Positions 8,996 to 18,577 are shown, numbered from the stretch's first letter. The stretch: DNA of 64,000 nt from G963667075 sp963667075 (GCA_963667075.1 OY762938.1:1612001-1676000), one strand, 5' to 3'. Notes: generated by a model not told the origin, from the sequence alone. Numbers and translations: made by a program.

Positions 8996-10165
8996 ATGAA
9001 TATTCACGAATACCAAGCGAAATCGCTTCTTAAAACATATGGTGTGCCGGTCCCTGCGGGGTATCCGGCTTTTAGTGCTGATGAGGCTGTTCAGGCGGCT
9101 GAAAGGCTCGCGGCGGAGAAAAATACGCCGGTCTGGGTTGTGAAATCCCAGATTCATGCGGGCGGTCGGGGAAAAGGCGGCGGTGTGAAAGTCGTCTCGT
9201 CTATTGACGCTGTCCGTACAGAGGCGACTCGGATGCTTGGTATGCAGCTTGTGACGCATCAGACAGGTTCTGAAGGTCAAACGGTAAGGCGTCTTTATGT
9301 CGAAGAAGGGGCTGATATCGCACGTGAACTCTATGTTAGTCTTCTTGTTGATCGTGCGACGCATGCGGTTATGTTTATGGCCTCGACGGAAGGCGGTATG
9401 GATATTGAGGAAGTGGCGGAAAAAACACCGGAGAAAATTATTACGGTTTCCATAGATCCTGCGACGGGCATGATGCCGTTTCATGCCAGGAAAATAGGGT
9501 TTGGGTTGGGGTTGTCCGGTGCTGTTCTTAAGAACGCGGTGCCGGTCTTCATGGCACTGTATAAAGCTTTTACAGCCCTTGATTCGTCTATGCTGGAAAT
9601 TAATCCGCTTGTGGTAACGGCGCAGGACGATGTGATCGCCCTTGATGCCAAAATGAATTTTGATGAAAATGCACTGTTCCGGCAAAAGGCTGTGGCAGAA
9701 ATGCGTGATGAAGATGAAGAAGATGACAGAGAACGTGAAGCCAGAGATCATGACCTCTCCTATGTTTCTTTGGACGGTGACATTGGGTGTATGGTGAACG
9801 GTGCTGGCCTTGCTATGGCAACGATGGATATCATCAAGCTTTATGGCGGGATGCCGGCCAATTTTCTGGATGTTGGGGGCGGGGCTGATGAAGCGCGCGT
9901 GACAGCGGCCTTTAAAATCATTTTATCCGATCCCAAGGTAAAAGCGATTCTTGTTAATATCTTTGGTGGCATTATGCGTTGCGATATTATTGCACAAGGT
10001 ATTATAGCGGCCGCCAAGGAAGTCTCTTTGTCTGTGCCTTTGGTCGTACGACTCGAAGGCACAAACGTGGATAAGGGTAAAGATATTCTGGCCAAGTCAG
10101 GTTTGCCCATTATTGCGGCAGATACGCTGGCCGAAGCTGCTAATAAAGTGGTGGGAGCAGCGTAG
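8996..10165 (+). CDS. sucC: Succinyl-CoA synthetase beta subunit
   Basis: ATP-grasp subunit that binds nucleotide and succinate. The start MNIHEYQAK is the family consensus. The SQIHAGGRGKGGGVK segment (ATP-grasp), LEINPLV, the GCMVNGAGLAMATMD motif and NIFGGIMRCD near the C-terminus are all present. It is 389 aa, normal length. No Shine-Dalgarno sequence is close to the ATG (an AGGA lies about 20 bases upstream). The expected partner sucD is not adjacent: a minus-strand lipoprotein gene lies between them. Confidence 0.96.
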   Translation: MNIHEYQAKSLLKTYGVPVPAGYPAFSADEAVQAAERLAAEKNTPVWVVKSQIHAGGRGKGGGVKVVSSIDAVRTEATRMLGMQLVTHQTGSEGQTVRRLYVEEGADIARELYVSLLVDRATHAVMFMASTEGGMDIEEVAEKTPEKIITVSIDPATGMMPFHARKIGFGLGLSGAVLKNAVPVFMALYKAFTALDSSMLEINPLVVTAQDDVIALDAKMNFDENALFRQKAVAEMRDEDEEDDREREARDHDLSYVSLDGDIGCMVNGAGLAMATMDIIKLYGGMPANFLDVGGGADEARVTAAFKIILSDPKVKAILVNIFGGIMRCDIIAQGIIAAAKEVSLSVPLVVRLEGTNVDKGKDILAKSGLPIIAADTLAEAANKVVGAA

Positions 10166-10176
10166 ATACTAGATGC

Positions 10177-11130
10177 CTATATAGGGGCGGGGGTTTGTCT
10201 TTTGAGCTCTTCAAGTCTATTTTCATCAAAACGCTCGCCTAATCGTTTTATTTCCTCTTTAAGGGCTTTCGCCGCTTCGGCTTTTGCTATTTTGTAATGG
10301 ATATAGCCTCCGTCAATAGATGTGGCCATAGTTTCAAAAATTTCACCATTTAAATTATTGATTTGCTCATCTGTGAACATGGTTTGAGGCCATCTCAGAA
10401 TATCTCTGATATTGGGCATTTTTATATCAGACGGATTTTCGTCGATTCTATGCTCTGTAATTCTGTCACGCTCTTCCTGCGGGGCGAATGACATAAAATG
10501 CGATCTAAAACGCTGCATAAGGTCTCTGCATGATTCTGTGTTAAGACCGTGCATTTGTCTTTCTAGAGCTTTTTGCGTTTCATATTCTCTGCGTTCGTGT
10601 GACAAAATGTTAGGAGGAGGCAGTTCCTGGCTCTTTGCAAAATTCTGGAGTCCTGCATCAAGTTCCGCCATGTAGTCATAAAAATTAGGGCTTTCTTCGA
10701 GGAGGTTTTCTTCTAATGCCTCTCCATAAATAGTTTCAAACGTATAAAAGGCGAGGGCAAGATGATCAAAATTTTCTGTTTTTTGTACCTTTTGCAGTAT
10801 TTCAATAAACGCCTCATAAGGGGTTTCAATGTCCCGATTCATAAACCCCCAGGAAGAGCCGTATTTTTCCGCCAGTTGATTGTGGAAGTCCATGATCTGT
10901 GTTTCAATTTCTAACGCTTTTTCACAGACGGTATCTATAATGCTATCTCCATATACTGGTGTGTCATCATCGTCATAATAGGTTTCCGCTGTGTCTTCGG
11001 TTAAATCAACGCTGCCGTTGCTCTGATATGTTTCGGGGTGTGTCCCGAATGTTTTGCAAGAGGTTAAAAAAAGAAAACTGGAGCAAAGTGCTAATCGCAC
11101 AAATAGTGTCTTTAGGCTTTGATTTTTCAT
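10177..11130 (-). CDS. Hypothetical lipoprotein
   Basis: 317-residue predicted lipoprotein. The start at 11130 gives a basic N-terminus, a hydrophobic stretch and a lipobox LFLTSC with Cys at about residue 25, so it should be lipidated and exported. An ATG further upstream would add 19 residues before the signal and is unlikely. The mature part is mostly helical and charged, with no recognised domain. It is convergent with sucC and divergent from sucD, occupying the space where those two genes are normally joined. Confidence 0.72.
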   Translation of the reverse strand: MKNQSLKTLFVRLALCSSFLFLTSCKTFGTHPETYQSNGSVDLTEDTAETYYDDDDTPVYGDSIIDTVCEKALEIETQIMDFHNQLAEKYGSSWGFMNRDIETPYEAFIEILQKVQKTENFDHLALAFYTFETIYGEALEENLLEESPNFYDYMAELDAGLQNFAKSQELPPPNILSHERREYETQKALERQMHGLNTESCRDLMQRFRSHFMSFAPQEERDRITEHRIDENPSDIKMPNIRDILRWPQTMFTDEQINNLNGEIFETMATSIDGGYIHYKIAKAEAAKALKEEIKRLGERFDENRLEELKRQTPAPI

Positions 11131-11288
11131 TATATATTTCTTTCTATCAATTAGGTGTCGCAGTCTTAGCATTTTTTCATAACACAATTCAACGTATTTT
11201 TGAAAAAACAGGAATTCCCCTCCTCGTTCTTTTGTTATAGATTTCTAAGATCAGGGTTTTATTTATTAAATGTTATGAAAAGGTTAGC

Positions 11289-12164
11289 ATGTCGGTTTTA
11301 GTGAACAAAGATACGAAAGTCATATGTCAGGGCTTTACCGGGAATCAGGGCACATTCCATTCTGAGCAGGCACTTGCGTATGGTACGCAGATGGTCGGTG
11401 GTGTAACACCGGGTAAGGGGGGCACGAAGCATCTTGATTTGCCGGTGTTTGATACAGTGTTTGATGCACGAAAAGAGACAGGGTGTAACGCCTCTGTTAT
11501 ATATGTGCCACCGCCCTTTGCGGCTGATGCTATTTTAGAGGCCCTTGATGCCGGGATAGAGCTGATTGTCTGTATTACAGAAGGCATTCCTGTTCAGGAT
11601 ATGGTGAAAGTAAAACGTGCGTTGCAGGGGAGCGGTTCTCGTTTGATCGGGCCGAATTGTCCAGGGGTTATTACACCGGATGAATGCAAGATAGGGATTA
11701 TGCCAGGTCATATTCATAAACGCGGCCGGGTTGGTATCGTCTCCCGTTCCGGGACTCTTACCTATGAAGCGGTGGCACAGACAACGGCGGCAGGTCTTGG
11801 GCAATCAACCTGTATCGGTATCGGCGGTGATCCCGTGAACGGCACAAACTTTATTGATTGCATCAAAATGTTTCTGGACGATGACGAAACCGAAAGTATC
11901 CTCATGATCGGTGAAATTGGCGGCACGGACGAAGAAGAAGCCGCTGCTTTTTATAAAGAGGCTAAAAATAAAAAACCGATAGCCGGCTTTGTTGCTGGTG
12001 TTACCGCTCCGCCGGGTAAGCGTATGGGCCATGCCGGGGCTATTATTTCTGGTGGACAGGGGACGGCTGGCTCAAAAATAAGGGCGATGAAAGAGGCTGG
12101 ATTCGTTGTGGCGGATAGTCCGTCAGCTCTTGGTGATGCGGTGTTAGAGGCTATGAAGGGGTAG
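11289..12164 (+). CDS. sucD: Succinyl-CoA synthetase alpha subunit
   Basis: CoA-binding, phosphohistidine-bearing subunit. It has the GFTGNQGTFHSEQA segment, GGVTPGKGG, the IGPNCPGVI motif and the GHAGAIISGG motif containing the active-site His (residue 248). It is 291 aa, standard. An AAAAGG ribosome site precedes the ATG. Because a lipoprotein gene separates it from sucC, sucD probably needs its own promoter in the 11131-11288 gap or read-through transcription. Confidence 0.96.
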   Translation: MSVLVNKDTKVICQGFTGNQGTFHSEQALAYGTQMVGGVTPGKGGTKHLDLPVFDTVFDARKETGCNASVIYVPPPFAADAILEALDAGIELIVCITEGIPVQDMVKVKRALQGSGSRLIGPNCPGVITPDECKIGIMPGHIHKRGRVGIVSRSGTLTYEAVAQTTAAGLGQSTCIGIGGDPVNGTNFIDCIKMFLDDDETESILMIGEIGGTDEEEAAAFYKEAKNKKPIAGFVAGVTAPPGKRMGHAGAIISGGQGTAGSKIRAMKEAGFVVADSPSALGDAVLEAMKG

Positions 12165-12335
12165 TTTTCTGCTGTTTTTAAAAATTTCTGTGGCGTTACA
12201 GAAAAAATTGCCGGGCCAGGTAAATATTTCCCATATTAACTATCTACATTTCCTTTTTTGTAGTCATAAAATGGCACGTATTTTGCAATTCTGTAAAACA
12301 TAGTTTCATTGATTAATGTTAAAAGGGAGACAGAA

Positions 12336-12455
12336 ATGGGAAATTATCTTTATGGTGCAGGCACAATGTTTGCTGTTACGATGATGATTAACATAGTGAA
12401 TGATATGATTCCCAATGATCTGGGTTATTATGTCGGCTTGTTAATGCCGTTTTGA
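12336..12455 (+). CDS. Possible 39-residue small hydrophobic protein
   Basis: Open frame with an AAGGGAG ribosome site 7-8 bases before the ATG. The product is rich in Met, Gly, Tyr and aliphatic residues (start MGNYLYGAGTMFAVTMM, end YYVGLLMPF), which would suit a small membrane-associated peptide. It ends 3 bases before the first copy of a 53-base direct repeat. No homologue is recognised. The good ribosome site and compact hydrophobic composition are the only support. Confidence 0.45.
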   Translation: MGNYLYGAGTMFAVTMMINIVNDMIPNDLGYYVGLLMPF

Positions 12456-12458
12456 TGG

Positions 12459-12650
12459 AAGCCTGCGTGACGTTTGAACGCCTTGTATAAGAAATGTGTA
12501 ACATTTTTTATACAAGTGCCCAGAATAGTGTTTTGGATAAATGTTGATACATTTATTCAAAATGTACCGAGCGACTGCGAGGCGCCCATTAGGGCGAAAG
12601 CCTGCGTGACGTTTGAACGCCTTGTATAAGAAATGTGTAACATTTTTTAT
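12459..12650. repeat. Pair of 53-bp direct repeats, 139 bp apart
   Basis: Bases 12459-12511 and 12598-12650 are identical; weaker identity (AAGTG) continues a few bases past both copies. Between them lies an AT-rich stretch and a small hairpin (CGCCC-ATTA-GGGCG near 12583-12596). Part of the unit recurs in degenerate form near 7434-7459. This looks like a partial tandem duplication of a dispersed non-coding element rather than an insertion sequence; no transposase is present. Confidence 0.75.
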
Positions 12651-12726
12651 GGAAGTGAATAAAAGAACTACAGTCCGGGCCCATCCTTTACCCCTTACAC
12701 TTTCTTCCCTGTGGCCCATCTTTACA

Positions 12727-12760
12727 CCCTCTCCTTGTCTTGTAAGGAGAGGGTTTTCTT
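12727..12760 (+). terminator. Rho-independent terminator before the 183-aa gene
   Basis: A perfect 10-bp stem (12727-12736 with 12744-12753), a 7-base loop and a TTTTCTT tail. It would end transcription from sucD and the repeats. It also argues that the next gene starts at 12775 rather than at ATGs further upstream in the same frame. A similar CCCTCTCC-type palindrome lies at 46914-46939. Confidence 0.75.
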
Positions 12761-12774
12761 GGTATAAGGGAAGG

Positions 12775-13326
12775 ATGGAATTTCTTTCGAAAATTGCTGA
12801 AGCTGACAGAGAGCTTGTTGTGTCCCTTTTTTATAAGGTCGGGGCCTTTGTGGCTCATTGCCAGAAAGAAGAGGGGGGGAAGGCGAAGCCTCTGGATAAA
12901 CTTGAAAGAAGAGAGCTTTTGTTTCTTTTTCAGGAGATGGCGGCTGATTTTACGCAGCCTTTTGTGAAAGAAGTGGCGGCTGAAGCGTTTGTGACTCAGA
13001 TAAAATGGTCTGACTGGCGACAAAATATGGATCAGCTTATCCCTGAATGTGAAAAAGTGATTTCGCTCTTGGAAGGTACCCTGGGAGAGCGTTATGTGAA
13101 AAATTACAGGCTGGCCTTGTATGGTATTGGACAGGCTATGGCAAGAGCTTGTCACAGGAATCAGGTAACGCCTTCTTTTTGTGATGTTTTTGTACCGGCG
13201 ACTTTGTTCAGGAAGCTTTCGATTTGTTTTAAAAATCATCTAAGGGGCTGTGAATCTTACGATGTAAATATTTCTTTGGAAGAGAAAAAAGCACTCAAGA
13301 CCTTGAAAGAAGTGCTGCAGCTTTAG
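12775..13326 (+). CDS. Hypothetical helical protein, 183 aa
   Basis: Unrecognised, mostly alpha-helical soluble protein. The start at 12775 follows a strong terminator and has AAGGGAAGG just upstream; the same frame is open further upstream but crosses the terminator and repeat, where the peptide looks non-coding. Cys and Trp residues are scattered (CHRNQVTPSFCDVF, WSDWRQNM). There is no signal peptide. It sits immediately before sucA, with 27 bases between stop and start, and may share its transcript. Confidence 0.6.
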   Translation: MEFLSKIAEADRELVVSLFYKVGAFVAHCQKEEGGKAKPLDKLERRELLFLFQEMAADFTQPFVKEVAAEAFVTQIKWSDWRQNMDQLIPECEKVISLLEGTLGERYVKNYRLALYGIGQAMARACHRNQVTPSFCDVFVPATLFRKLSICFKNHLRGCESYDVNISLEEKKALKTLKEVLQL

Positions 13327-13353
13327 TCGGTTGTATATTGTGTATCAAGATGG

Positions 13354-16302
13354 ATGATTACTTCAAAAATGTCAGATGATCTTTCTTTTCTTACGGGGTT
13401 GAATGCCGACTATATCGCGCAGCTTTATAGTCGTTATTTGCTTGGTGCTAATCATGTTGACGAAAGCTGGAGAGGCTTTTTTGATGATTTAAGCGATAAT
13501 GAACAAGTGCTGCTTCAGGAGTTAAGCGGCGCAAGCTGGACGCCGGCGGCGCATAAAAAAACAGGCCGTTCTTTTGACAGGTTTGCCAAGGTGGCAAGGG
13601 CCGGGCATGAAACGACAAAGGCCATGCAGATGCAGGCACCGCAAGAAACGCTCGCGGCGCGTGACAGGTCTGTTGATATTGATGTTGATCATGTCGATGT
13701 TCAGCGATCCGTAAGAGATTCAATTCAGGCTTTGATGCTTATCAGAGCTTACAGGGCGCGGGGGCATCTGGCGGCGACTCTTGATCCTTTATCGCTGAAA
13801 GAGGGAACATATCATCCAGAACTCGATCCGTCGCATTATGGTTTTACGGATTCTGATTATAATCGTCCTATCTTCATCAACGGTGTGCTGGGGATGGATT
13901 ACGCGACCCTGCAGGAAATACAGGATGCTTTACGGGCGATTTACTGTGATACGATAGGTGTTGAATTTGTGCATCTTTCCGATCCTGAGGAAAAAGCCTG
14001 GATACAGTGCCGTATTGAAGCTGTGCGAAACCGTACTGATTTTACGCTCAATGGAAAACGGGCTATTTTGCAGCGTATTACAGCGGCGGAGCAGTTTGAG
14101 CAATTTTTGCACAAAAAATATACAGGGACCAAGCGTTTTGGTCTGGATGGCGGCGAAACGCTTATTCCTGCGTTAGAACAGATCATGAAAAGAGGAGGAC
14201 AGCTCGGCGTTAAAGAAATGGTTATCGGTATGTCGCATCGTGGCCGTCTGAATGTGCTGAGTAATGTCATGGGTAAGCCTTTTGCTGCGATCTTTTCTGA
14301 ATTTCAAGGGATGGACAGCATACCTGATGGTGTTCAGGGGTCAGGTGATGTCAAATATCATCTTGGGACATCCTCTTTTCGTGATTTCGATGGCAACAGG
14401 GTTTTTCTTTCTTTGAGTCCTAATCCGTCTCACCTTGAAGCCGTGAATCCTGTCGTTATCGGTAAGGTGCGTGCAAAACAAAAATTGCGTGGCGATGTTG
14501 ATGGTGCGGAAGTCGTGCCGGTTTTGATCCATGGTGATGCGGCTTTTGCCGGGCAGGGGATTGTTGCAGAAACGCTCATGATTTCTGATCTGCCAGGGTA
14601 CAGGGTAGGGGGGACGATTCACTTTGTAGTGAATAATCAGATTGGTTTTACAACCATACCGCAATATGGTCATTCCGGTTTTTATCCGACAGATGTCGCA
14701 AAACTTTTGTCTGCGCCGATTTTTCATGTGAATGGTGATGATCCGGAAGCGGTTGTTCATGTGGCGCGTATCGCAATGGAATTCAGGCAGGCATTCAAAA
14801 AAGATGTTGTGATTGATATGTTTTGTTACCGGCGTTACGGGCATAATGAGGGTGATGAGCCTATGTTTACACAGCCTCAAATGTACAAAAAAATCAAAGA
14901 GCATAAAACAACCCGCTTTTTATATGCACAAAAGCTGATTGCAGAGCATTCCGTAACGCAAAAAAAAGCGAAAGAGATGCTGGACGAAGTGAATACTTAC
15001 CTTGATGAAGCGTTTGAAGCGACTATGAACTATAAGCAGAATACGATTAATTTTCTGCAAGGAGCATGGTCCGGTCTTAGCCTTGCGCATGGTGAGGACA
15101 GACGCGGGAAGACGGCCATAAGTGAAGCGGATCTGCAGGTGCTGGGACGTATTATTACAGAAGTGCCATCACATTTTTCTGTGAATCCCAAGATTGAACG
15201 CCAGCTTATGGCGCGCAAAAAGATATTGGAAACCGGTGGTAAAATAGACTGGGCTACGGCTGAAACTTTGGCGTATGCGTCCCTTGTGCGGGATGGTTTT
15301 TCTGTCAGATTGTCGGGTCAGGACAGCGGGCGCGGGACTTTTTCTCATCGTCATGCTGTTCTTTATGATCAAATGACAGAGGAAAAATATATACCTTTGC
15401 AGCATGTGAAAGCCCATGACAGGGATGCTGTTTTCGAGGTGCATAACAGCCCGTTGTCAGAAATGGCAGTGCTGGGGTTTGAATATGGCTTTTCTTTGGT
15501 CGATCCGAATACGCTGGTGCTCTGGGAAGCACAGTTTGGCGATTTTGCCAACGGGGCACAGGTGATTATTGATCAGTTTATTTCGTCTGCTGAGCTGAAA
15601 TGGCTCCGTATGTCCGGTCTGGTTATGTTGCTGCCCCATGGCTATGAAGGGCAGGGGCCGGAACACTCTTCTGCGAGGTTAGAGCGTTATCTGCAATTAA
15701 GTGCGGAAGATAACTGGCAGGTTTGTAATTGCACAACACCGGCAAATTTCTTTCATATGCTGCGCCGTCAGATGTGCCGGGATTTCAGAAAGCCGTTAAT
15801 CGTTATGACGCCCAAATCATTGTTGCGCCATAAACTGGCTGTATCAGATCTGTCCGAGCTTACCGGAGATCATACATTTCATCGTCTCCTGTGGGATGAT
15901 GATCATGAGAGTCTGGCAAAGCCTGCACAGATAAAGCGGCTGGTTCTGTGCTCTGGTAAGGTGTATTATGATTTATTGCAGGAACGGCGCGACAGGAAGA
16001 TAAAGGACGTCATGATACTGCGTCTTGAGCAGCTGTATCCATTCCCGCATAAAATCCTGGCTGATTTTTTTGCAGACTATAAGAAGGCTGATGTTGTCTG
16101 GTGTCAGGAAGAGCCTAAAAATCAGGGAGCCTGGAGTTTTGTGAATCCTTTAATCGAAGAGGTATTGCGGGATATCAGGCACAAAACGGAAAGGGTCTCT
16201 TATGCTGGCCGTACAGCCACAGCGGCAACGGCAACAGGATATTTAAAACGGCATTTGGCTGAGCAGGCAAAGCTGATTGATGAGGCATTGACGCTGAAAT
16301 AG
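13354..16302 (+). CDS. sucA: 2-oxoglutarate dehydrogenase E1 component
   Basis: Thiamine-diphosphate-dependent decarboxylase of the oxoglutarate dehydrogenase complex. The N-terminal E2-binding helix (FLTGLNADYIAQLYSRYL), the MSHRGRLNVL motif, the GDAAFAGQGIVAETL and VNNQIGFTT segments of the TPP site, and the C-terminal transketolase-like domain (GYEGQGPEHSSARLERYLQL) are all intact. At 982 aa it has the usual length. An alternative ATG 15 bases downstream is possible. sucB follows after 51 bases in the same orientation. Confidence 0.97.
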   Translation: MITSKMSDDLSFLTGLNADYIAQLYSRYLLGANHVDESWRGFFDDLSDNEQVLLQELSGASWTPAAHKKTGRSFDRFAKVARAGHETTKAMQMQAPQETLAARDRSVDIDVDHVDVQRSVRDSIQALMLIRAYRARGHLAATLDPLSLKEGTYHPELDPSHYGFTDSDYNRPIFINGVLGMDYATLQEIQDALRAIYCDTIGVEFVHLSDPEEKAWIQCRIEAVRNRTDFTLNGKRAILQRITAAEQFEQFLHKKYTGTKRFGLDGGETLIPALEQIMKRGGQLGVKEMVIGMSHRGRLNVLSNVMGKPFAAIFSEFQGMDSIPDGVQGSGDVKYHLGTSSFRDFDGNRVFLSLSPNPSHLEAVNPVVIGKVRAKQKLRGDVDGAEVVPVLIHGDAAFAGQGIVAETLMISDLPGYRVGGTIHFVVNNQIGFTTIPQYGHSGFYPTDVAKLLSAPIFHVNGDDPEAVVHVARIAMEFRQAFKKDVVIDMFCYRRYGHNEGDEPMFTQPQMYKKIKEHKTTRFLYAQKLIAEHSVTQKKAKEMLDEVNTYLDEAFEATMNYKQNTINFLQGAWSGLSLAHGEDRRGKTAISEADLQVLGRIITEVPSHFSVNPKIERQLMARKKILETGGKIDWATAETLAYASLVRDGFSVRLSGQDSGRGTFSHRHAVLYDQMTEEKYIPLQHVKAHDRDAVFEVHNSPLSEMAVLGFEYGFSLVDPNTLVLWEAQFGDFANGAQVIIDQFISSAELKWLRMSGLVMLLPHGYEGQGPEHSSARLERYLQLSAEDNWQVCNCTTPANFFHMLRRQMCRDFRKPLIVMTPKSLLRHKLAVSDLSELTGDHTFHRLLWDDDHESLAKPAQIKRLVLCSGKVYYDLLQERRDRKIKDVMILRLEQLYPFPHKILADFFADYKKADVVWCQEEPKNQGAWSFVNPLIEEVLRDIRHKTERVSYAGRTATAATATGYLKRHLAEQAKLIDEALTLK

Positions 16303-16353
16303 AATTAGGTAAACTTTTAATTTTAAAAAACAATAGAAGATAAGAGGCTTCTC

Positions 16354-17583
16354 ATGGCTAAAACGACTGACATTATTGTGCCTTCACTTGGTGAATCTGT
16401 TAACGAGGCAACTGTTTCAGCGTGGTTAAAAAAAGAAGGCGACGTTGTAAATGTGGATGAGCCGATTCTTGAGCTGGAAACAGACAAGGTGACATTGGAA
16501 GTAAATGCGCCTGTCGCTGGTGTTTTGCTGAAAATAGAAGAGCCGGAAGGGGCTGTGGTGGAAATGGGCGCGTTGCTGGGGCTCATTGAAGGCGCAGCGT
16601 TAGCAACCTCAACGGCAGCTGTTTCTGCACAAAAAGAAGAGATTTTACCGCAGCAGATTGAGGAAGAAGAGAGTCATAAATTATCGCCTGCTGTTAGAAA
16701 GCTTGTTGATGATCACAACATAGATGCGGACAGAGTTAAGGGAACAGGAAAAGATGGCCGTTTGCTGAAAAGTGATGTTGAGGCCTTTATAGAACAGCGT
16801 GAGAAGCAAGCCGTCGTGCCTTCCATGGATGTTCTGGGGACTCATCCCGTTCAGGAAAAAACGGTAAAACGTGTTTTGGCAGAACGGGAAGAGCGTGTCC
16901 CTATGACTCGTCTGCGCCAAAGTATCGCCAAGCGTTTGAAAGAGGCGCAGGATACAGCGGCCATGCTGACGACCTTTAATGAAATTGACATGAAGGCTGT
17001 TATGGACTTGCGCCATTCATACAAAGACGTGTTTGAAAAAAAACACGGTGTCAAACTTGGTTTCATGTCCTTTTTTGTGCGGGCAGTTGTTAATGCGCTT
17101 AAGGATTTTCCGGCGGTCAATGCAGAAATTAACGGGACGGATATTGTATATAAAAATTATTACGATATCGGGGTTGCTGTGAGCACCCCACAGGGGCTGG
17201 TTGTGCCTGTGGTGCGTGATTGTGAAGGTAAATCCATGGCGAATATTGAAGCCGAAATCATGGATCTTGGTGTGCGGGCCCGCGAAGGAAAACTTGCCAT
17301 GGAAGAGATGATGGGCGGTACGTTTACCATTACAAATGGTGGCGTGTTTGGCTCGCTTATGTCTACGCCTATCTTGAATCCCCCCCAATCCGCTATTCTG
17401 GGCATGCACAAAATTCAGCAAAGAGCCATGGTTATGCCCGATGGCTCTATCGAAGCGCGTCCCATGATGTATCTGGCACTATCCTATGATCACCGGATTA
17501 TTGATGGTCGCGAGGCTGTGTCATTCCTTGTCCGCGTTAAAGAAGGGATTGAAGATCCTCAACGTTTGGTGCTGGATATTTAA
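16354..17583 (+). CDS. sucB: Dihydrolipoamide succinyltransferase E2 component
   Basis: Core of the 2-oxoglutarate dehydrogenase complex. It has one lipoyl domain (residues ~1-80) with the lipoylated Lys at K45 in LETDKVTLEV, a peripheral-subunit-binding domain (about 108-147, LSPAVRKLVDDHNID) and a C-terminal acyltransferase domain with the catalytic SYDHRIIDGREAV motif. Linkers are short. It is 409 aa, normal. It probably shares an operon with sucA; the cognate E3 (lpd) is 2.7 kb downstream, behind three minus-strand genes. Confidence 0.97.
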   Translation: MAKTTDIIVPSLGESVNEATVSAWLKKEGDVVNVDEPILELETDKVTLEVNAPVAGVLLKIEEPEGAVVEMGALLGLIEGAALATSTAAVSAQKEEILPQQIEEEESHKLSPAVRKLVDDHNIDADRVKGTGKDGRLLKSDVEAFIEQREKQAVVPSMDVLGTHPVQEKTVKRVLAEREERVPMTRLRQSIAKRLKEAQDTAAMLTTFNEIDMKAVMDLRHSYKDVFEKKHGVKLGFMSFFVRAVVNALKDFPAVNAEINGTDIVYKNYYDIGVAVSTPQGLVVPVVRDCEGKSMANIEAEIMDLGVRAREGKLAMEEMMGGTFTITNGGVFGSLMSTPILNPPQSAILGMHKIQQRAMVMPDGSIEARPMMYLALSYDHRIIDGREAVSFLVRVKEGIEDPQRLVLDI

Positions 17584-17593
17584 TTTGATATGT

Positions 17594-18556
17594 TTAAAGC
17601 GGATTCATGAACTGCATGATACCGTTCGTATTAAGAAGTGTCATAGCCTCTATAGCACTTTCGGTTCGTGATTCTGTTTTATTTGCAATGAAGAGGGAGG
17701 CCAGATTGGCACCCAGCATGTTGACGAGTTCTCTCTCAATAGGGACTTGAGAGGCATAGACGTAGCCATCCATAAGGGTTAGCCCCTGTTTTGCCGCATT
17801 CATGAGCAAGAGGTTTATGGGGCCCATCATGAAACTGTATTTTGTGTGTGGAGAGGGTGTTTTTTCAAATCCCGGAGCAGGGGTCGCGCGGGTAATTATA
17901 TAATAGATGTGTCCGTCGGTGTCTTTGGCTAAAGCCGCCGCAAATTTTCTACCATAGTGCTTTTTGTGCGTGCTTTTGCACAGTTTCAGGAAATTAGACT
18001 GGTTTGCAGTGTCGATTTGCAGCAATTCCACAGTATCTGCTTTTTCTGTTTCTGTTTCTGTTTCTGTGGCAGAGGCTTTGTTTTCCGAGATTAATGTTAT
18101 TTTTTCTTCTTTGCGGTTTATCTCATATATATTAACGCCGGCATGTTCTAATATTGGTTGTGACATGCTTTCGAAGGCCTCGTGACGTCTTGATGCAAAA
18201 TCCTTATCGAAACCTTTGTGGTCTATATAGACGTTACTTATGCCGCATGCTGAAATATTTTTTGCGCAATTCGGACAGCATGGATCTGTAATACAAAGCG
18301 ACGCATCTTTTGTGCATGGTGCTTCCAAAATAGATTTTGTTTCGGCATGGATCGTGCCGCTGCTGTTCCCTATTCTGGCTTCTTGTCCGAGTTTTTCAAC
18401 GATAACCGGTGGCCAGTAGTTTGTGGTCGAAAGGCTGTATGGTTTTTTATTCCGATCATATCCAAACAACGTAGCGGCGACTTTGTTTTTTGGATGCTGA
18501 CTCGTGTTGACAATATCAACGGCCTGCTGCATGGCCTGTATAGGATCTAAAGACAT
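17594..18556 (-). CDS. Two-domain cytidine-deaminase-fold protein
   Basis: 320-residue protein. The N-terminal domain carries the zinc deaminase signature HAE (residues 70-72) and PCCPNC (92-97), spaced as in cytidine/dCMP deaminases, so it is probably catalytic. A charged linker with a Thr-Glu repeat (about residues 165-180) leads to a second domain with deaminase-like strands and helices (GYVYASQVPIERELVN) that lacks HAE and PCxxC; it would be an inactive or structural copy. It lies 21 bases downstream of a PfkB kinase gene in the same orientation. A nucleoside or nucleotide substrate is likely, but which one cannot be told. Confidence 0.72.
   Translation of the reverse strand: MSLDPIQAMQQAVDIVNTSQHPKNKVAATLFGYDRNKKPYSLSTTNYWPPVIVEKLGQEARIGNSSGTIHAETKSILEAPCTKDASLCITDPCCPNCAKNISACGISNVYIDHKGFDKDFASRRHEAFESMSQPILEHAGVNIYEINRKEEKITLISENKASATETETETEKADTVELLQIDTANQSNFLKLCKSTHKKHYGRKFAAALAKDTDGHIYYIITRATPAPGFEKTPSPHTKYSFMMGPINLLLMNAAKQGLTLMDGYVYASQVPIERELVNMLGANLASLFIANKTESRTESAIEAMTLLNTNGIMQFMNPL
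18043..18066. repeat. Hexanucleotide tandem repeat, 4 copies
   Basis: Four perfect copies of TTTCTG inside the deaminase gene encode the Thr-Glu repeats of its interdomain linker. Copy-number change would alter linker length in frame rather than switch the gene off. Confidence 0.8.
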
Positions 18557-18577
18557 GTATATTCGCGTTACTTTTTA

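Noticed and set aside
8912..9751. Long minus-strand open frame opposite sucC (279 codons)
   Set aside because: Entirely antisense to a clear sucC; the peptide is rich in His, Arg and Phe with no domain, as expected of a shadow frame.
12184..12204. Hairpin after sucD (TTTCTGT...ACAGAAA)
   Set aside because: Only 7 bp, AT-rich and not followed by a T tract; too weak to call a terminator.
12613..12774. N-terminal extension of the 183-aa gene before sucA
   Set aside because: The extension spans a direct repeat and a perfect terminator; the start at 12775 is better placed.
14341..14904. Minus-strand open frame inside sucA
   Set aside because: Antisense to a strongly conserved gene; composition (His/Asn/Arg-rich) is a mirror of the sucA codons.
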